64,000 bases of DNA from Paracoccus xiamenensis. GTDB lineage: Bacteria; Pseudomonadota; Alphaproteobacteria; Rhodobacterales; Rhodobacteraceae. Within the stretch, counting starts at the first letter, position 1, and every line of letters starts with the position of its first letter. A program made the position numbers and the translations under genes. The stretch is from NCBI RefSeq assembly GCF_011308835.1, contig NZ_JAAOHY010000010.1:1-64000 (forward strand). Direction: 5' to 3'. The notes below the pieces were generated by a model. That model was not told the DNA's origin. It saw nothing but the letters and a program-made list of their open reading frames with translations, and did no database searches. Shown here piece by piece: positions 43,944-53,164 of the stretch.

Positions 43944-44864
43944 TCAGGCTTTGCTGGTTTCGGAGGCGGGAAGGGCAGGCGTCGCCGGTGCCGCGAGTTC
44001 ACCCTTTACGGCGGGGGGCTGGCCCATCATCATGCGAATGATGGTGATCAGCTCGTCGCGCAACTCGCCGCGCTTGGTCACCCGGTCGAGCATGCCGTGA
44101 TCCAGCAGGTATTCGGCGCGCTGGAAACCCTCTGGCAGCTTTTCGCGGATCGTCTGTTCGATCACGCGCGGGCCGGCAAAGCAGATCAGCGCATTGGGCT
44201 CGGCAATCTGGACATCGCCCAGCATCGCGTAAGACGCCGTGACGCCGCCAGTGGTCGGATGGGTCAGCACGACGATGTAGGGGAGGCCGGCTTCCTTCAG
44301 CATCTGAACCGCAACAGTTGTGCGCGGCATCTGCATCAGCGACAGGATGCCTTCCTGCATCCGCGCCCCGCCCGCCGCCGAAAACAGCACCAGCGGGCGC
44401 TTCAGCTCGACCGCACGCTGCGCGGCGGCGATGATGGCATTGCCCACATACATCCCCATGGATCCGGCCATGAAGCTGAAATCCTGCGCGGCGGCGACGA
44501 TGGGCGTGCGGCCCATCTCGCCTTCGGCGACCAGCATCGCCTCTTTCTCGGCGGTGGATTTCTGCGCCGCTTTCAGCCGTTCGGGATATTTCTTCTGGTC
44601 GCGGAACTGCAGCGGATCGACGATCGGCTCGGGCACCGATACTTCCTTGAAGATGCCGTTGTCGAACAGGGCGGCGAAACGCTCTCGCGGGGTGATCGGC
44701 AGGTGATGGCCGCAATTGGTGCAGACCTGCAGGTTTTCAGCAAGTTCGCGGTGGAACAGCATGGTCCCGCATTCGGGGCATTTGGTCCACAGGTTTTCCG
44801 GCACATCGCGCCGTGAAAACAGCGAGTTGATGCGAGGGCGGACGTAATTCGTGATCCAGTTCAT
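43944..44864 (-). CDS. accD: Acetyl-CoA carboxylase carboxyltransferase subunit beta
   Basis: A 306-residue beta subunit of the carboxyltransferase that makes malonyl-CoA for fatty-acid synthesis. The N-terminal zinc ribbon is [24 protein letters not shown] (four Cys). The crotonase-fold core has [21 protein letters not shown] and [22 protein letters not shown], the acyl-CoA-binding glycines. The ATG at 44864 has AGGAG 8 nt upstream; a longer open frame runs into the intergenic region. It is the first gene of the accD-folC operon. Confidence 0.97.
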   Translation of the reverse strand: MNWITNYVRPRINSLFSRRDVPENLWTKCPECGTMLFHRELAENLQVCTNCGHHLPITPRERFAALFDNGIFKEVSVPEPIVDPLQFRDQKKYPERLKAAQKSTAEKEAMLVAEGEMGRTPIVAAAQDFSFMAGSMGMYVGNAIIAAAQRAVELKRPLVLFSAAGGARMQEGILSLMQMPRTTVAVQMLKEAGLPYIVVLTHPTTGGVTASYAMLGDVQIAEPNALICFAGPRVIEQTIREKLPEGFQRAEYLLDHGMLDRVTKRGELRDELITIIRMMMGQPPAVKGELAAPATPALPASETSKA

Positions 44865-44962
44865 CTGCGGCGGCTCCTGACCGGGGGGCGTGGGGACAGA
44901 TAGGCCGGCTGGCGCCGAATTGCAATTGCGGCGGGCGCGCTGCCGGGGTTTCATGTGCAACC

Positions 44963-46396
44963 ATGTGGATGACCTTCCTGATAAGCCTGAACTATCTGGC
45001 CGCCGCCTTCGTCGTGCTGCGTGTATTGACGCGTTCGCGGATGGAGCCATCCGTCCGGCTGGCCTGGATCATGGTGATCGAGGTCCTGCCGGTGGTGGGC
45101 ATCATCGCCTATTTCCTGTTCGGCGAGGTGCGCATCGCCCGTGCAGAGCGCCAGAAGGCCGCCGATATCCGCGCCCGGCTGAGCGGGATGTGGACGCCTA
45201 GCCCCGAGGCAGTGGCAGATCCGCCCGAATGGCTCGCCGGAATCGCCGCGACGGCGCATTCCGTGGGCGGGATGGTACCGGTGGCCGGCAACCGGTTGTC
45301 GCTGATGTCGGAAAATGACGATGGTTTCGATCCGATGATCGAGGCCATCGACGCGGCGCAGGACCATGTTCATGTGCTTTTCTATATCTGGCTGGACGAT
45401 GTTGCGGGGCGACGCGTTGCGTCGGCACTTGTCGCGGCGGCGCAACGCGGGGTTGCCTGCCGGGTTGTGGTCGACGCGGTGGGTTCGCGCCGGTTCATCC
45501 GTTCCGCGGCGTGGCGGCAGATGGAGGCGGCCGGGGTCGAACTGGCCGAGGCGATGCCCACCGGGTTCTCGCTGCTGCTCAGCGCGCTGACGCGCCGGCT
45601 GGACCTGCGAAATCACCGCAAGATCGTGCTGGTCGACAACCGCATCGGCTTTACCGGCAGCCGTAACGCCGCCGACATGGCTTTTGCGATCAAGCGCCGA
45701 TTTGCGCCATGGATCGACGTCTGGTTCGCGGTCGAAGGCCCGGTGCTGCGGCAGATGCAGGGCGTCTTTCTGGCCGATTGGATGAGCTATACCGGCCAGG
45801 ACCTGGGCGAGCGTGTGCTGGTTGCGGTGCCGGCAGCGACCCGTCCGGGGGTGATCGGGCAAGTGGTGGCGACCGGGCCTGACCGGCGGGCGGGCAGCGT
45901 TTCGGATTGCATCATCGCCATGCTGGCTGCCGCACGCCGAAAGGTCATCATTACCACGCCCTATTATGTCCCCAGCACCGCGCTTGATATGGCGATCCAG
46001 GCCTGTGCGCGGCGCGGGGTCGAGGTCACGCTGATCCTGCCGGCGCGCAATGATTCGCTGTTTGTCAGTGCGACCTCGGAAGGGTTTTACCAAGGCCTGC
46101 TGCGCGCCGGGGTCCGCGTCATGCTGTTCAAGCCCGGGCTGCTGCATGCCAAGCTGGGTAGCGTTGACGGCCGGGTGGCCATGCTGGGCAGCGGCAACCT
46201 CGACCGGCGCAGCTTCGAGCTGAACTACGAAATGAACCTGATCGTTGTTGGTGAAGACATTACCGCCGAAATCGACGCCCGCCAGCAAAGCTATGTCGAC
46301 CGGTCCCGGCAGTTGCTGCTGGAGGAGGTCGAAGCATGGCCCAGCTGGCGGCGTATTCGTAACAACATGCTGGCGTTGGCGACCCCGCTGCTCTGA
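44963..46396 (+). CDS. cls: Cardiolipin synthase (phospholipase D family)
   Basis: A 477-residue enzyme with two N-terminal membrane helices (residues 1-20 and ~32-55), then two HKD motifs: [18 protein letters not shown] and [18 protein letters not shown]. It joins two phosphatidylglycerols into cardiolipin and glycerol at the inner membrane. [17 protein letters not shown] after the second motif is typical of ClsA-type proteins. Divergent from accD, monocistronic. Confidence 0.95.
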   Translation: MWMTFLISLNYLAAAFVVLRVLTRSRMEPSVRLAWIMVIEVLPVVGIIAYFLFGEVRIARAERQKAADIRARLSGMWTPSPEAVADPPEWLAGIAATAHSVGGMVPVAGNRLSLMSENDDGFDPMIEAIDAAQDHVHVLFYIWLDDVAGRRVASALVAAAQRGVACRVVVDAVGSRRFIRSAAWRQMEAAGVELAEAMPTGFSLLLSALTRRLDLRNHRKIVLVDNRIGFTGSRNAADMAFAIKRRFAPWIDVWFAVEGPVLRQMQGVFLADWMSYTGQDLGERVLVAVPAATRPGVIGQVVATGPDRRAGSVSDCIIAMLAAARRKVIITTPYYVPSTALDMAIQACARRGVEVTLILPARNDSLFVSATSEGFYQGLLRAGVRVMLFKPGLLHAKLGSVDGRVAMLGSGNLDRRSFELNYEMNLIVVGEDITAEIDARQQSYVDRSRQLLLEEVEAWPSWRRIRNNMLALATPLL

Positions 46397-46514
46397 CGCC
46401 GCGCACCTCGCCGCCGCCGCTGTCCGGTTTTGCCCCAACGCAGTCCCGCGATGGCCGCGGGGCTGCGCATCCCCAGCGAATCGCCCGGGGTGCTTTTACG
46501 CAAGCATGCGCGTG

Positions 46515-47108
46515 TCAGCCGCGCGGCTTGCCATAGATGGCAGCCCAGAACGTCGTCTTGCCATCGGCTGCAACCGCCTGACCGATCCCGAAATCCTGCG
46601 TGCCGGAAATGACGATGTTGGACAGGTGGTCTGGCGAACTGGACCATTCCGCCAGCACCCGCGAAAGGTCGAAGCGGCCTGCCGCGATGTTTTCTGCCGT
46701 CAGCCGCGGCGCATAGCCTTGCACCTTGGCGCGTGCCATCGGGCCGGTGGTCTTGGTGCCGGCATGGGTCATGGCCCCACGCTTGGCCATTTCGCAGGCA
46801 TGCGCTTCGGCAGCGCGCTGCAGCCGGGCGTTGGTGCGCAGCGGCGCCAGACCGCGCGCGGCACGGGCGCGGTTCGTTGCGGCCAATGCGGCCGCGGCTG
46901 CAGCGGGACTGGTCGGCACGCAACGCGCCTGACCCGCAGCAGCAACCAGGATTTCACCATGCCCATCGGTTCGCATGACGCCCTTGGGCAGGCGCGGTGA
47001 CAGGGTCGAGGCGCGTGCAGTGATGGTGGGCGGTTCGGCCGGGGGCGCGGCGCAAGCTGCCAGCAGCAGGGCAACCATGGGTAGTAGAAAATAGCGAAAG
47101 ACGTTCAT
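46515..47108 (-). CDS. CAP (SCP/PR1) domain lipoprotein
   Basis: A 197-residue exported protein. The N-terminus is a lipoprotein signal with lipobox LLAAC and Cys19. The CAP domain has NRARAARGLAPLRTNARLQRAAEAHACEMAKRGAMTH (first His block), then GYAPRLTAENIAAGRF, and WSSSPDHLSNIVISGTQDFGIGQA with the second His and Glu. Bacterial CAP proteins are poorly understood; calcium- or metal-binding and envelope roles are proposed. Likely periplasmic, membrane-anchored. Confidence 0.92.
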   Translation of the reverse strand: MNVFRYFLLPMVALLLAACAAPPAEPPTITARASTLSPRLPKGVMRTDGHGEILVAAAGQARCVPTSPAAAAAALAATNRARAARGLAPLRTNARLQRAAEAHACEMAKRGAMTHAGTKTTGPMARAKVQGYAPRLTAENIAAGRFDLSRVLAEWSSSPDHLSNIVISGTQDFGIGQAVAADGKTTFWAAIYGKPRG

Positions 47109-47226
47109 TTCAAAATTTCGTGCTACGGTTGATTCGGATCGGACGCCCCGCTTGATAACCCGCGCACTCCTAATGTCGAGTTAATGTCTCATCAGCGGGC
47201 ACTTGCCCCAGCGTCCCGGCTTGATT

Positions 47227-48054
47227 ATGCCGAAAGGGACTGAAATTGCCTCGGAACGTTGGCGGAAAATGGCCCCTCGCCTCAGAAGTTGGATTGACCG
47301 CCTCCAGCGGCAGCGCGTTCAGGCGCAATGGGCCCGGTTGAGCGAGGGCACCGCCGGGCTGCGCACCGGCCGAATCAGCTATTTACGCGACGAGGCGGCG
47401 ATTCTTCGGCGCACTCTTGACCGGTTCCTTCGGCAATCCGACCAGCGGCTGGCGGTTTCGCGGGCCGATCTGAAGGATGTGGTGCTGCCGGGGGGGACCG
47501 ATTGGCGCTGGCGGCCGGAGTTTCTGTCCGTGCCAGCGCGGCCCTCGGGGGTTGCGGCCCCGGAGAATGCTGCGCGGCTGGGCGAAAGCGTTGCAATCTG
47601 GCACGACTGCGCGCATCGCGCGCTGATGCTGCGGCAGGTGCCCAACGCGCGGGCGACGGATCTGGCGGCTTTTGGCCTGCGGGTCGAGGTGATGGGATTT
47701 TCCGGCAGCTTCCTGTCACTGTCCATCGACCTGCCACCTGCGGCGCTGCAGGGGCTGACGCGCGACTATATCATCCGGCTGGAAACCACGACCGAGTCTG
47801 AGAGCGCTCAGGAGATCTATTTCAGGCTGAACATCGGCAACGGCCCGAACACCGAAGAATTGCTGCGTCATTTGGGCGGGACACAGGCGGGGCAGGTCAA
47901 TCAAACGGTGACCGAGTTCGACCTCGCTTCGACGCAGATGAACGAAAAGCGGCTGGACAAGATCTGGCTGGACGTCATCTTCGAGAAGCCGCAGATGAAC
48001 TCCGTCACCATTCGCGAAATGATCCTGTCGCGCCATCTGCGCGCGCATGTTTAG
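47227..48054 (+). CDS. DUF6478 family protein
   Basis: A 275-residue soluble protein of a family I know only from Rhodobacteraceae (DUF6478, from memory). It has an Arg-rich N-terminus, a LDRFLRQSDQRL helix, the block TDWRWRPEFLSVPARPSG, ESVAIWHDCAHRALMLRQVPN, FSGSFLSLSIDLPPAALQGLTRDYIIRL, and the C-terminal DLASTQMNEKRLDKIWLDVIFEKPQMNSVTIREMILSRH. Function unknown. The start is unsure: ATG 47227 is used here, but a TTG at 47203 and an ATG at 47268 are possible. It is followed 9 nt later by its small partner gene. Confidence 0.82.
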   Translation: MPKGTEIASERWRKMAPRLRSWIDRLQRQRVQAQWARLSEGTAGLRTGRISYLRDEAAILRRTLDRFLRQSDQRLAVSRADLKDVVLPGGTDWRWRPEFLSVPARPSGVAAPENAARLGESVAIWHDCAHRALMLRQVPNARATDLAAFGLRVEVMGFSGSFLSLSIDLPPAALQGLTRDYIIRLETTTESESAQEIYFRLNIGNGPNTEELLRHLGGTQAGQVNQTVTEFDLASTQMNEKRLDKIWLDVIFEKPQMNSVTIREMILSRHLRAHV

Positions 48055-48063
48055 GGGCGGTTC

Positions 48064-48441
48064 ATGTCCGATTTCGAATCTTTTGGCCTGAAGGCGGGCG
48101 TCTGGGCCGGTCTGCTGCGGCGTCCGACCGCGCCCAAACGGGTGCTGCTGGTCCATCTGGCTGCTCCCGTCGCCGAGGCGAAGATCCGCGCCGATCAGCC
48201 GGGGACGTGGCGCATCGAGGTGGCCCTGCCTGCCGACTGCCTGGCTGACGGGGTGCAGAGCTTTGCCCTGCTTGCCGATGAGGGCGAGGGTGACGCACCC
48301 TTGCCGGGGGCCGAGCGGCTGGCGACGCTGTCGCTGGTGGCCGGCACGCCGCTGGATATGGACCTGCGCGCCGAGATCGACCTGATCCGCGCCGAGCTGG
48401 ACCTGTTGAAGCACGAATTTCGCCGCATCGCGACCGAGTAG
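48064..48441 (+). CDS. Small conserved partner of the DUF6478 protein
   Basis: A 125-residue protein of unknown function. It begins SDFESFGLKAGVWAGLLR, has a beta-rich centre (WRIEVALPADCLADGVQSFALLAD), and ends in a helical stretch DMDLRAEIDLIRAELDLLKHEFRRIA that may form a coiled coil. I recall this small gene directly downstream of DUF6478 genes in relatives, so a shared role is likely. It starts 9 nt after the DUF6478 stop with GGGGCGG as a loose ribosome site. Confidence 0.78.
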   Translation: MSDFESFGLKAGVWAGLLRRPTAPKRVLLVHLAAPVAEAKIRADQPGTWRIEVALPADCLADGVQSFALLADEGEGDAPLPGAERLATLSLVAGTPLDMDLRAEIDLIRAELDLLKHEFRRIATE

Positions 48442-48459
48442 CGCGCCGCAGCGGCAATT

Positions 48460-49176
48460 TCAGCGTCGGTAATAGCAGTAGCCGCCGATCTCAATGAAGC
48501 CGAGGCCGCGATACAGCGCCTGTGCGGGGGCGTTTTCGGCGGTGACCGCCAGTTGCATCGTCGCCGCCCCTTGCGATTCGGCCCAGAAGGCGGCCTCGCG
48601 GATCATCCAGCCGGCGAGGCCGCGGCGACGCATGGCGGGGATGATTTCCAGCGCGTGCAGCACCGCAACCGGGCCATCCACGGCAACGAATGCCATACCT
48701 GCGGCGCGGTCCTCGGCCCGGCCAAGAATTGCCGCCTTCGGCAACGACACCCGGTCCATCACCGCCTGACGGCCCGCGTCTATGCCCGTTTCCGTCCAGA
48801 GGTTCCGCTGTATCGCCAGTGGTGGCCAGACCGCGAATGCGGTCACGCGGGGGACGGGAATGTCGGTCAGATTCAACAGGGGCGCCGCCAGCAGCCGCGT
48901 CGGCTTTTGCGCCTGCCAACCGCGCGCCAACAAGGCAGCGGCCAAGGGATCGCCGTCGGCAACGCGAAACAGCGGCGGCTGATTCCAATTGGTCTGTATC
49001 GCGGTGGCCTGGTCCAGATCGCCCTCGGTCCAGTCCGAGCCGATGGGCCGCGCCGAGTTGACACGGTCGCCCCCGCCCGGCGCGCGCCCGATGCGGATCG
49101 CCCCGGCCGAGGCGTACTCCGCCGCCGGCCAGCTGGCCTCGAACGCGGCGTCCAGCATGGCCGGGGATGGGGTCAT
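48460..49176 (-). CDS. GNAT family N-acetyltransferase
   Basis: A 238-residue protein with a C-terminal GNAT domain. The acetyl-CoA-binding block is ALEIIPAMRRRGLAGWMIREAAFWAESQGAATMQLAVTAENAPAQALYRGLGF. The N-terminal half (WPAAEYASAGAIRIGRAPGGGDRVNSA) resembles a second, degenerate GNAT unit. Substrate unknown. Its ATG overlaps the stop of the upstream CinA-like gene (ATGA), so the two form an operon. Confidence 0.9.
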   Translation of the reverse strand: MTPSPAMLDAAFEASWPAAEYASAGAIRIGRAPGGGDRVNSARPIGSDWTEGDLDQATAIQTNWNQPPLFRVADGDPLAAALLARGWQAQKPTRLLAAPLLNLTDIPVPRVTAFAVWPPLAIQRNLWTETGIDAGRQAVMDRVSLPKAAILGRAEDRAAGMAFVAVDGPVAVLHALEIIPAMRRRGLAGWMIREAAFWAESQGAATMQLAVTAENAPAQALYRGLGFIEIGGYCYYRR

Positions 49177-49913
49177 GCGCCGATCCGTTGTTTCAGGTCG
49201 GCCATCGCCGCCGAAACGCGGCTTTGGTCAAGCCCGCGCACCACCAGAACGGTGCCGTAAGTGCCATCGCGGTGCCAGGGATAGGAACCGAGCGAGAGGT
49301 CGGCATATGCCTCGGCCACGGCCTTGAGTTCATCGGCAACGTCGGATTCGCCGCGATGGACATCCAGCGATTCGCTGACCGGCGGGCGGCCGGTGGGCAG
49401 GCCGGGCAGGATGGCGTCGACCATGGCGCGGAAAACTTCAGGCACGCCGGCCATGACATAGGTATTGCCAAGATGGAAACCCGGCGCGGCGCTATAGCTG
49501 TTCGCGATCAGTTCGGCCCCCAACGGAATCCGGGCCATGCGCAGCCGGTTGCCTGTGACGGGGACGCCGCGCGCTTCCCAGCGGGCGCGCATGACGGCAA
49601 GGGCCTCGTCGTTCATCTCGATGCCGGTGCTGAAGGCCTCGGCCACGGCGTCGGCGGTCACGTCGTCATGGGTGGGTCCGATCCCGCCCGAGGTGAACAA
49701 CAGGTCGTAGCGCCCGCCAAGCGTGCTATCCAGTGCCCGGATTGCCTCGACGATCAGGTCCTGTTCATCCGCAACGACACGGATTTCCTTCAGGTCAATG
49801 CCAACCGCCGACAGCACCCCGGCCAGATGATGGGCATTGCCCTCGCGGGTCCGGCCCGACAGGATTTCGTCGCCGATGACGAGGATGGCGGCGGTCTTGT
49901 TATTCGATTGCAT
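49173..49913 (-). CDS. CinA-like molybdopterin-binding domain protein
   Basis: A 246-residue protein equal to the N-terminal MoCF-biosynthesis domain of CinA, without the C-terminal nicotinamide-nucleotide amidase domain. It shows ILVIGDEILSGRTREGNAHHLAGVL, FTSGGIGPTHDDVTADAVAEAF, and NTYVMAGVPEVFRAMVDAILPGL. Related COG1058 proteins hydrolyse ADP-ribose or similar pyrophosphates. It heads a two-gene unit with the acetyltransferase and is divergent from map. Confidence 0.92.
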   Translation of the reverse strand: MQSNNKTAAILVIGDEILSGRTREGNAHHLAGVLSAVGIDLKEIRVVADEQDLIVEAIRALDSTLGGRYDLLFTSGGIGPTHDDVTADAVAEAFSTGIEMNDEALAVMRARWEARGVPVTGNRLRMARIPLGAELIANSYSAAPGFHLGNTYVMAGVPEVFRAMVDAILPGLPTGRPPVSESLDVHRGESDVADELKAVAEAYADLSLGSYPWHRDGTYGTVLVVRGLDQSRVSAAMADLKQRIGA

Positions 49914-50008
49914 GGAAGCCTCCGTTGCGCGGGCAAAGCTTACGCGGGCGGCGGGGGTGGAACAAGCGGGCGGGCATGGTTATGTCTCGGGCAACGAAAG
50001 GTTCAGCC

Positions 50009-50812
50009 ATGAATGACGGTTCTCTGACGCGGGAAGGTATCCGCATCCACCAGCCCGGCGATTTTGCGGGCATGCACAAGGCCGGCGCGCTGGCAGCACA
50101 GATCCTCGATGAGGTCGGCGCGTTGGTCCAGCCGGGCGCGACCACTGGCGCCATCGACGACTTCATCCGCAATCGGGTCGAAGAAGCCGGCGCGACCTCG
50201 GCCACCATCGGCTATCGCGGCTATCAGCATGCCAGCTGTATCAGCGTGAATCACGTCGTCTGTCACGGCATCCCGGGCGAGAAGGTGCTGAAGGATGGCG
50301 ATATCCTGAATGTCGACGTCACCGTAATCGTTGATGGTTGGTATGGCGACAGCTCGCGCATGTATGTGGCGGGGACGCCTTCGGTGAAGGCACGCCGGCT
50401 AATCCAGGTCACCCATGACGCGTTGATGAAGGGGATCGAGGCCGTGCGCCCCGGCGCCACTTTCGGCGATATCGGCTGGGCGATTCAGGAATATGCCGAG
50501 GGTCAGCGGATGTCCGTGGTGCGCGATTTCTGTGGCCACGGGCTGGGCCGGGTCTTCCATGCGCCGCCGAATGTGCTGCATTTCGGCCGCCCCGGCAAAG
50601 GCCCGGTGATCGAGGAAGGCATGTTCTTCACCATCGAGCCGATGATCAATCTGGGCCGTCCGGAAACAAAGACGCTGGCCGATGACTGGACGGCGGTGAC
50701 TCGCGACAAATCGCTGTCGGCGCAGTTCGAACATTCCATCGGCGTGACCGCGTCCGGGGCAGAGATCTTCACGCTGTCGCCCACGAACAAGTTCTACCCG
50801 GAACTGGGTTGA
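50009..50812 (+). CDS. map: Type I methionine aminopeptidase
   Basis: A 267-residue enzyme that removes the initiator Met from new proteins. The metal ligands are visible: the first Asp in DILNVDVTVIVDGW, the second in GDSSRM, His in DFCGHGLGRVFH, and Glu in FFTIEPM and QFEHSIGVT. The ATG at 50009 has AAAGG 8 nt upstream; the frame is open further up but that part has no map similarity. Its TGA overlaps the TTG start of the next gene. Confidence 0.96.
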   Translation: MNDGSLTREGIRIHQPGDFAGMHKAGALAAQILDEVGALVQPGATTGAIDDFIRNRVEEAGATSATIGYRGYQHASCISVNHVVCHGIPGEKVLKDGDILNVDVTVIVDGWYGDSSRMYVAGTPSVKARRLIQVTHDALMKGIEAVRPGATFGDIGWAIQEYAEGQRMSVVRDFCGHGLGRVFHAPPNVLHFGRPGKGPVIEEGMFFTIEPMINLGRPETKTLADDWTAVTRDKSLSAQFEHSIGVTASGAEIFTLSPTNKFYPELG

Positions 50813-51633
50813 GCCTGTTTCTCGGCCTTGACGGGGGCGGGACGGGCTGCCGCGCGATCCTGACCGATGCCGAGGGCCGCGTGATGGGCCGGGCCGAGGG
50901 TGGCCCCGCGAATGTCATGTCCGACCCCGAAGGCGCGGTTTCGCAGGTGACCGCCTGCGCATTGGCGGCGCTGGCGGGACATGATCCCGCGCAGGTGACG
51001 GCGGTCTTGGGACTGGCGGGTGTGAATACCTCGGGCGCGGCGGAATGGCTGCCGCAGCGCCTGCCTTTCGGGCGGGTGCGGGTGGTGCAGGATGCTGTCA
51101 CTGCTGCGGCTGGCGCGTTGGGTGCGCAGGACGGCATCGTTGCCGCGATGGGGACCGGCTCGGTCTTCATCCGCCAAACGGCGGGCGAGGTGGTGACCAT
51201 TGGCGGCTGGGGTCCGATTCTGGGCGATGAGGGCTCGGGGAACTGGCTTGGCCGCCGCTTTCTGGCGCATGTTCTGCGGGCCTCGGACGGGCTGGCTGCG
51301 GAAACGCCGCTGACCCACGCCACCATCGCCCGGCATGGCGGACGAAGCGGGATCGTGAGTTTTGCGCGCTCTGCCGCAGCTGCCGATTTCGCGGCCGAGG
51401 CGCGGCAAATCCAATCCGATCCGCAGGATCCCGCCGCTCAGCATCTGCTGGCCGAGGCGGCGCAGGCCGTCGCGCAGTCAATTGCGGCGCTGCAACCTCG
51501 GACGCCGCTACCAGTGGTCTTTACCGGCGGTCTCGGGCCGGTTTACTCGGGCCTGCTGCGCGACCGTTGGGAGCTGCGCGAGCCGCTTGGTACGCCTCTT
51601 GATGGCGCGCTGCGTCTGGCGCGCGAAGTTTGA
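50809..51633 (+). CDS. BadF/BadG/BcrA/BcrD-type ATPase, N-acetylglucosamine kinase-like
   Basis: A 274-residue actin-fold kinase. PHOSPHATE 1 is FLGLDGGGTGCRAILTD, the second phosphate motif region is AAMGTGSVFIRQ, and GGWGPILGDEGSGNWLGRRFL is the family hallmark; the ADENOSINE motif is VFTGGLGPVYSGLL. The best functional guess is an amino-sugar kinase, consistent with recycling of cell-wall sugars, but no amino-sugar genes are adjacent. TTG start, overlapping the map stop as TTGA, so the two are translationally coupled. Confidence 0.88.
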   Translation: MSLFLGLDGGGTGCRAILTDAEGRVMGRAEGGPANVMSDPEGAVSQVTACALAALAGHDPAQVTAVLGLAGVNTSGAAEWLPQRLPFGRVRVVQDAVTAAAGALGAQDGIVAAMGTGSVFIRQTAGEVVTIGGWGPILGDEGSGNWLGRRFLAHVLRASDGLAAETPLTHATIARHGGRSGIVSFARSAAAADFAAEARQIQSDPQDPAAQHLLAEAAQAVAQSIAALQPRTPLPVVFTGGLGPVYSGLLRDRWELREPLGTPLDGALRLAREV

Positions 51634-52108
51634 ATAAAATCCTCGGCGCTTCTGCTTTGCTTCGAATCGTCAATTCGGGCTAACCCATCAGCAAGGCCAG
51701 AAGGCCAGATCCATTCCGTTTCCTGCGCGGTGACACTGGGGTGCGCATGGGGGCGAAAGGGGTTCTGGCGTGGGGCCGGAACCCCTTTTCGTTGGTGTCA
51801 CGGGTGCATCCGCGAACCTATGTGTCGTGCGATTTGTCCGCCATCTGCTGTTGCCGCAGAACTGGGGGTAAGCGCCCGATGTAAAGGAAAACAGTGCGGC
51901 CTTTGGGGCAGGCGTCAACGATTGCCGGAAGTCCTTGGCCGCTGCCTGTGGCTAGCCTCGGCCTTGGGCTCAAGTCGCCGCATCGCGGTATCCTGTACGG
52001 CGTCGTGGGACCGGGGCAGGCGGCGCGCGCGCAGCCTCCGTTCATTGTGAGATGCGGTGGCCCGATGCAGGGCTTGACCTGCCGACGCTGCGAGAACACA
52101 AGCCTCAT
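51634..52108. other. 475-nt stretch without a recognisable gene
   Basis: No ORF here looks real on either strand. The main structure is a nested inverted repeat: GTGACAC (51730-51736) and GTGTCAC (51795-51801) enclose a 10-bp stem AAAGGGGTTC/GAACCCCTTT (51756-51765 with 51779-51788) followed by a T-run. It could be the terminator of the map-kinase operon or part of a small RNA. The remaining ~300 nt hold the queA promoter region, without a clear -35/-10 pair. Confidence 0.5.
51756..51789 (+). terminator. Terminator-like hairpin inside the gene-free stretch
   Basis: A 10-bp stem AAAGGGGTTC/GAACCCCTTT with a 13-nt loop ends in TTTTC. It lies about 120 nt after the kinase stop, further than a normal operon terminator. 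Confidence 0.6.
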
Positions 52109-53155
52109 ATGCAACTTTCCGATTTTGACTTTCACCTGCCCGACGGGCTGATCGCCACCCGGCCCGCGCGCCCGCGCAGCAGCGCGCGGCTGCTGGTGGC
52201 CGAAGGCGATACTATTGCCGATCGCCATGTTCGTGACCTGACCCAGCTGCTGGGGCCGGGCGACCTTCTGGTGCTGAATGACACCAAGGTGATCCCCGCG
52301 CGGCTGTCGGGCACCCGCACGCGGCAGACCCCGCAGGGCGAAGTCACCGCCAAGGTCGAAATCACCCTGCTGGAGCCGCAGGCAAATGGCTGGCAGGCGC
52401 TGGCGAAACCGCTGCGCAAACTGAAGCCGGGCGAGGTGATCCGCTTTGGCGATGCGCTGTCGGCGACCGTGGCCGAGATGTCGGAAACCGGGCTGGTCCT
52501 GCAATTCGACGCCGAGGGCTCGGCATTGGATGCGGCGCTGGATCAGGTGGGCGCGATGCCGCTGCCACCCTATATCGCCGCTCTGCGCGCCCCGGACGAG
52601 GCCGACCGCGAGGATTACCAGACCGTCTGGGCGAAGAATTCGGGCGCTGTCGCCGCGCCGACCGCGAGCCTGCATTTCGACGACGAGTTGTTGGCGCAGC
52701 TGCGCCAGCGCGGCGTGCGGTTCGTCCATGTCACCCTGCATGTCGGTGCCGGTACTTTCCTGCCGGTCAAGGTCGAGGACGTGACCACCCACCGCATGCA
52801 TGCCGAATGGGGCGAGGTCACGCCCGAGGCTGCAGCGCTGATCAACGACACCAAGGCGCAAGGCGGGCGGGTCATTCCGGTCGGCACCACCGCGCTGCGG
52901 CTGATCGAATCGGCCGCGACAAAGGATGGTCGCGTCCAGCCCTTCGCGGCGGCGACCGACATCTTCATCTATCCCGGCTACCGCTTCCGGGTGACGGATG
53001 CGCTGATGACGAATTTCCATCTGCCCAAGTCGACGCTGCTGATGCTGGTCTCGGCGCTGATGGGGCAGGACCGGATCCGCAACATCTATCGTCACGCGGT
53101 CGATACGGGTTACCGGTTTTTCTCCTATGGCGACGCCTCGCTTCTGATTCCGTAA
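52109..53155 (+). CDS. queA: tRNA preQ1(34) S-adenosylmethionine ribosyltransferase-isomerase QueA
   Basis: QueA moves the ribose of SAM onto preQ1 in tRNA to form epoxyqueuosine. The 348-residue protein has the start [68 protein letters not shown], and [20 protein letters not shown], all diagnostic. The ATG at 52109 gives the usual N-terminus. Downstream, 9 nt away, is an MFS transporter; whether it belongs to queuosine precursor handling is not evident. Confidence 0.96.
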   Translation: MQLSDFDFHLPDGLIATRPARPRSSARLLVAEGDTIADRHVRDLTQLLGPGDLLVLNDTKVIPARLSGTRTRQTPQGEVTAKVEITLLEPQANGWQALAKPLRKLKPGEVIRFGDALSATVAEMSETGLVLQFDAEGSALDAALDQVGAMPLPPYIAALRAPDEADREDYQTVWAKNSGAVAAPTASLHFDDELLAQLRQRGVRFVHVTLHVGAGTFLPVKVEDVTTHRMHAEWGEVTPEAAALINDTKAQGGRVIPVGTTALRLIESAATKDGRVQPFAAATDIFIYPGYRFRVTDALMTNFHLPKSTLLMLVSALMGQDRIRNIYRHAVDTGYRFFSYGDASLLIP

Positions 53156-53164
53156 AGGTTCGGC

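Noticed and set aside
51730..52050. 106-codon open frame in the gene-free stretch
   Set aside because: Cys/Arg/Trp-rich translation without a ribosome site or family resemblance; typical of noncoding GC-rich DNA.
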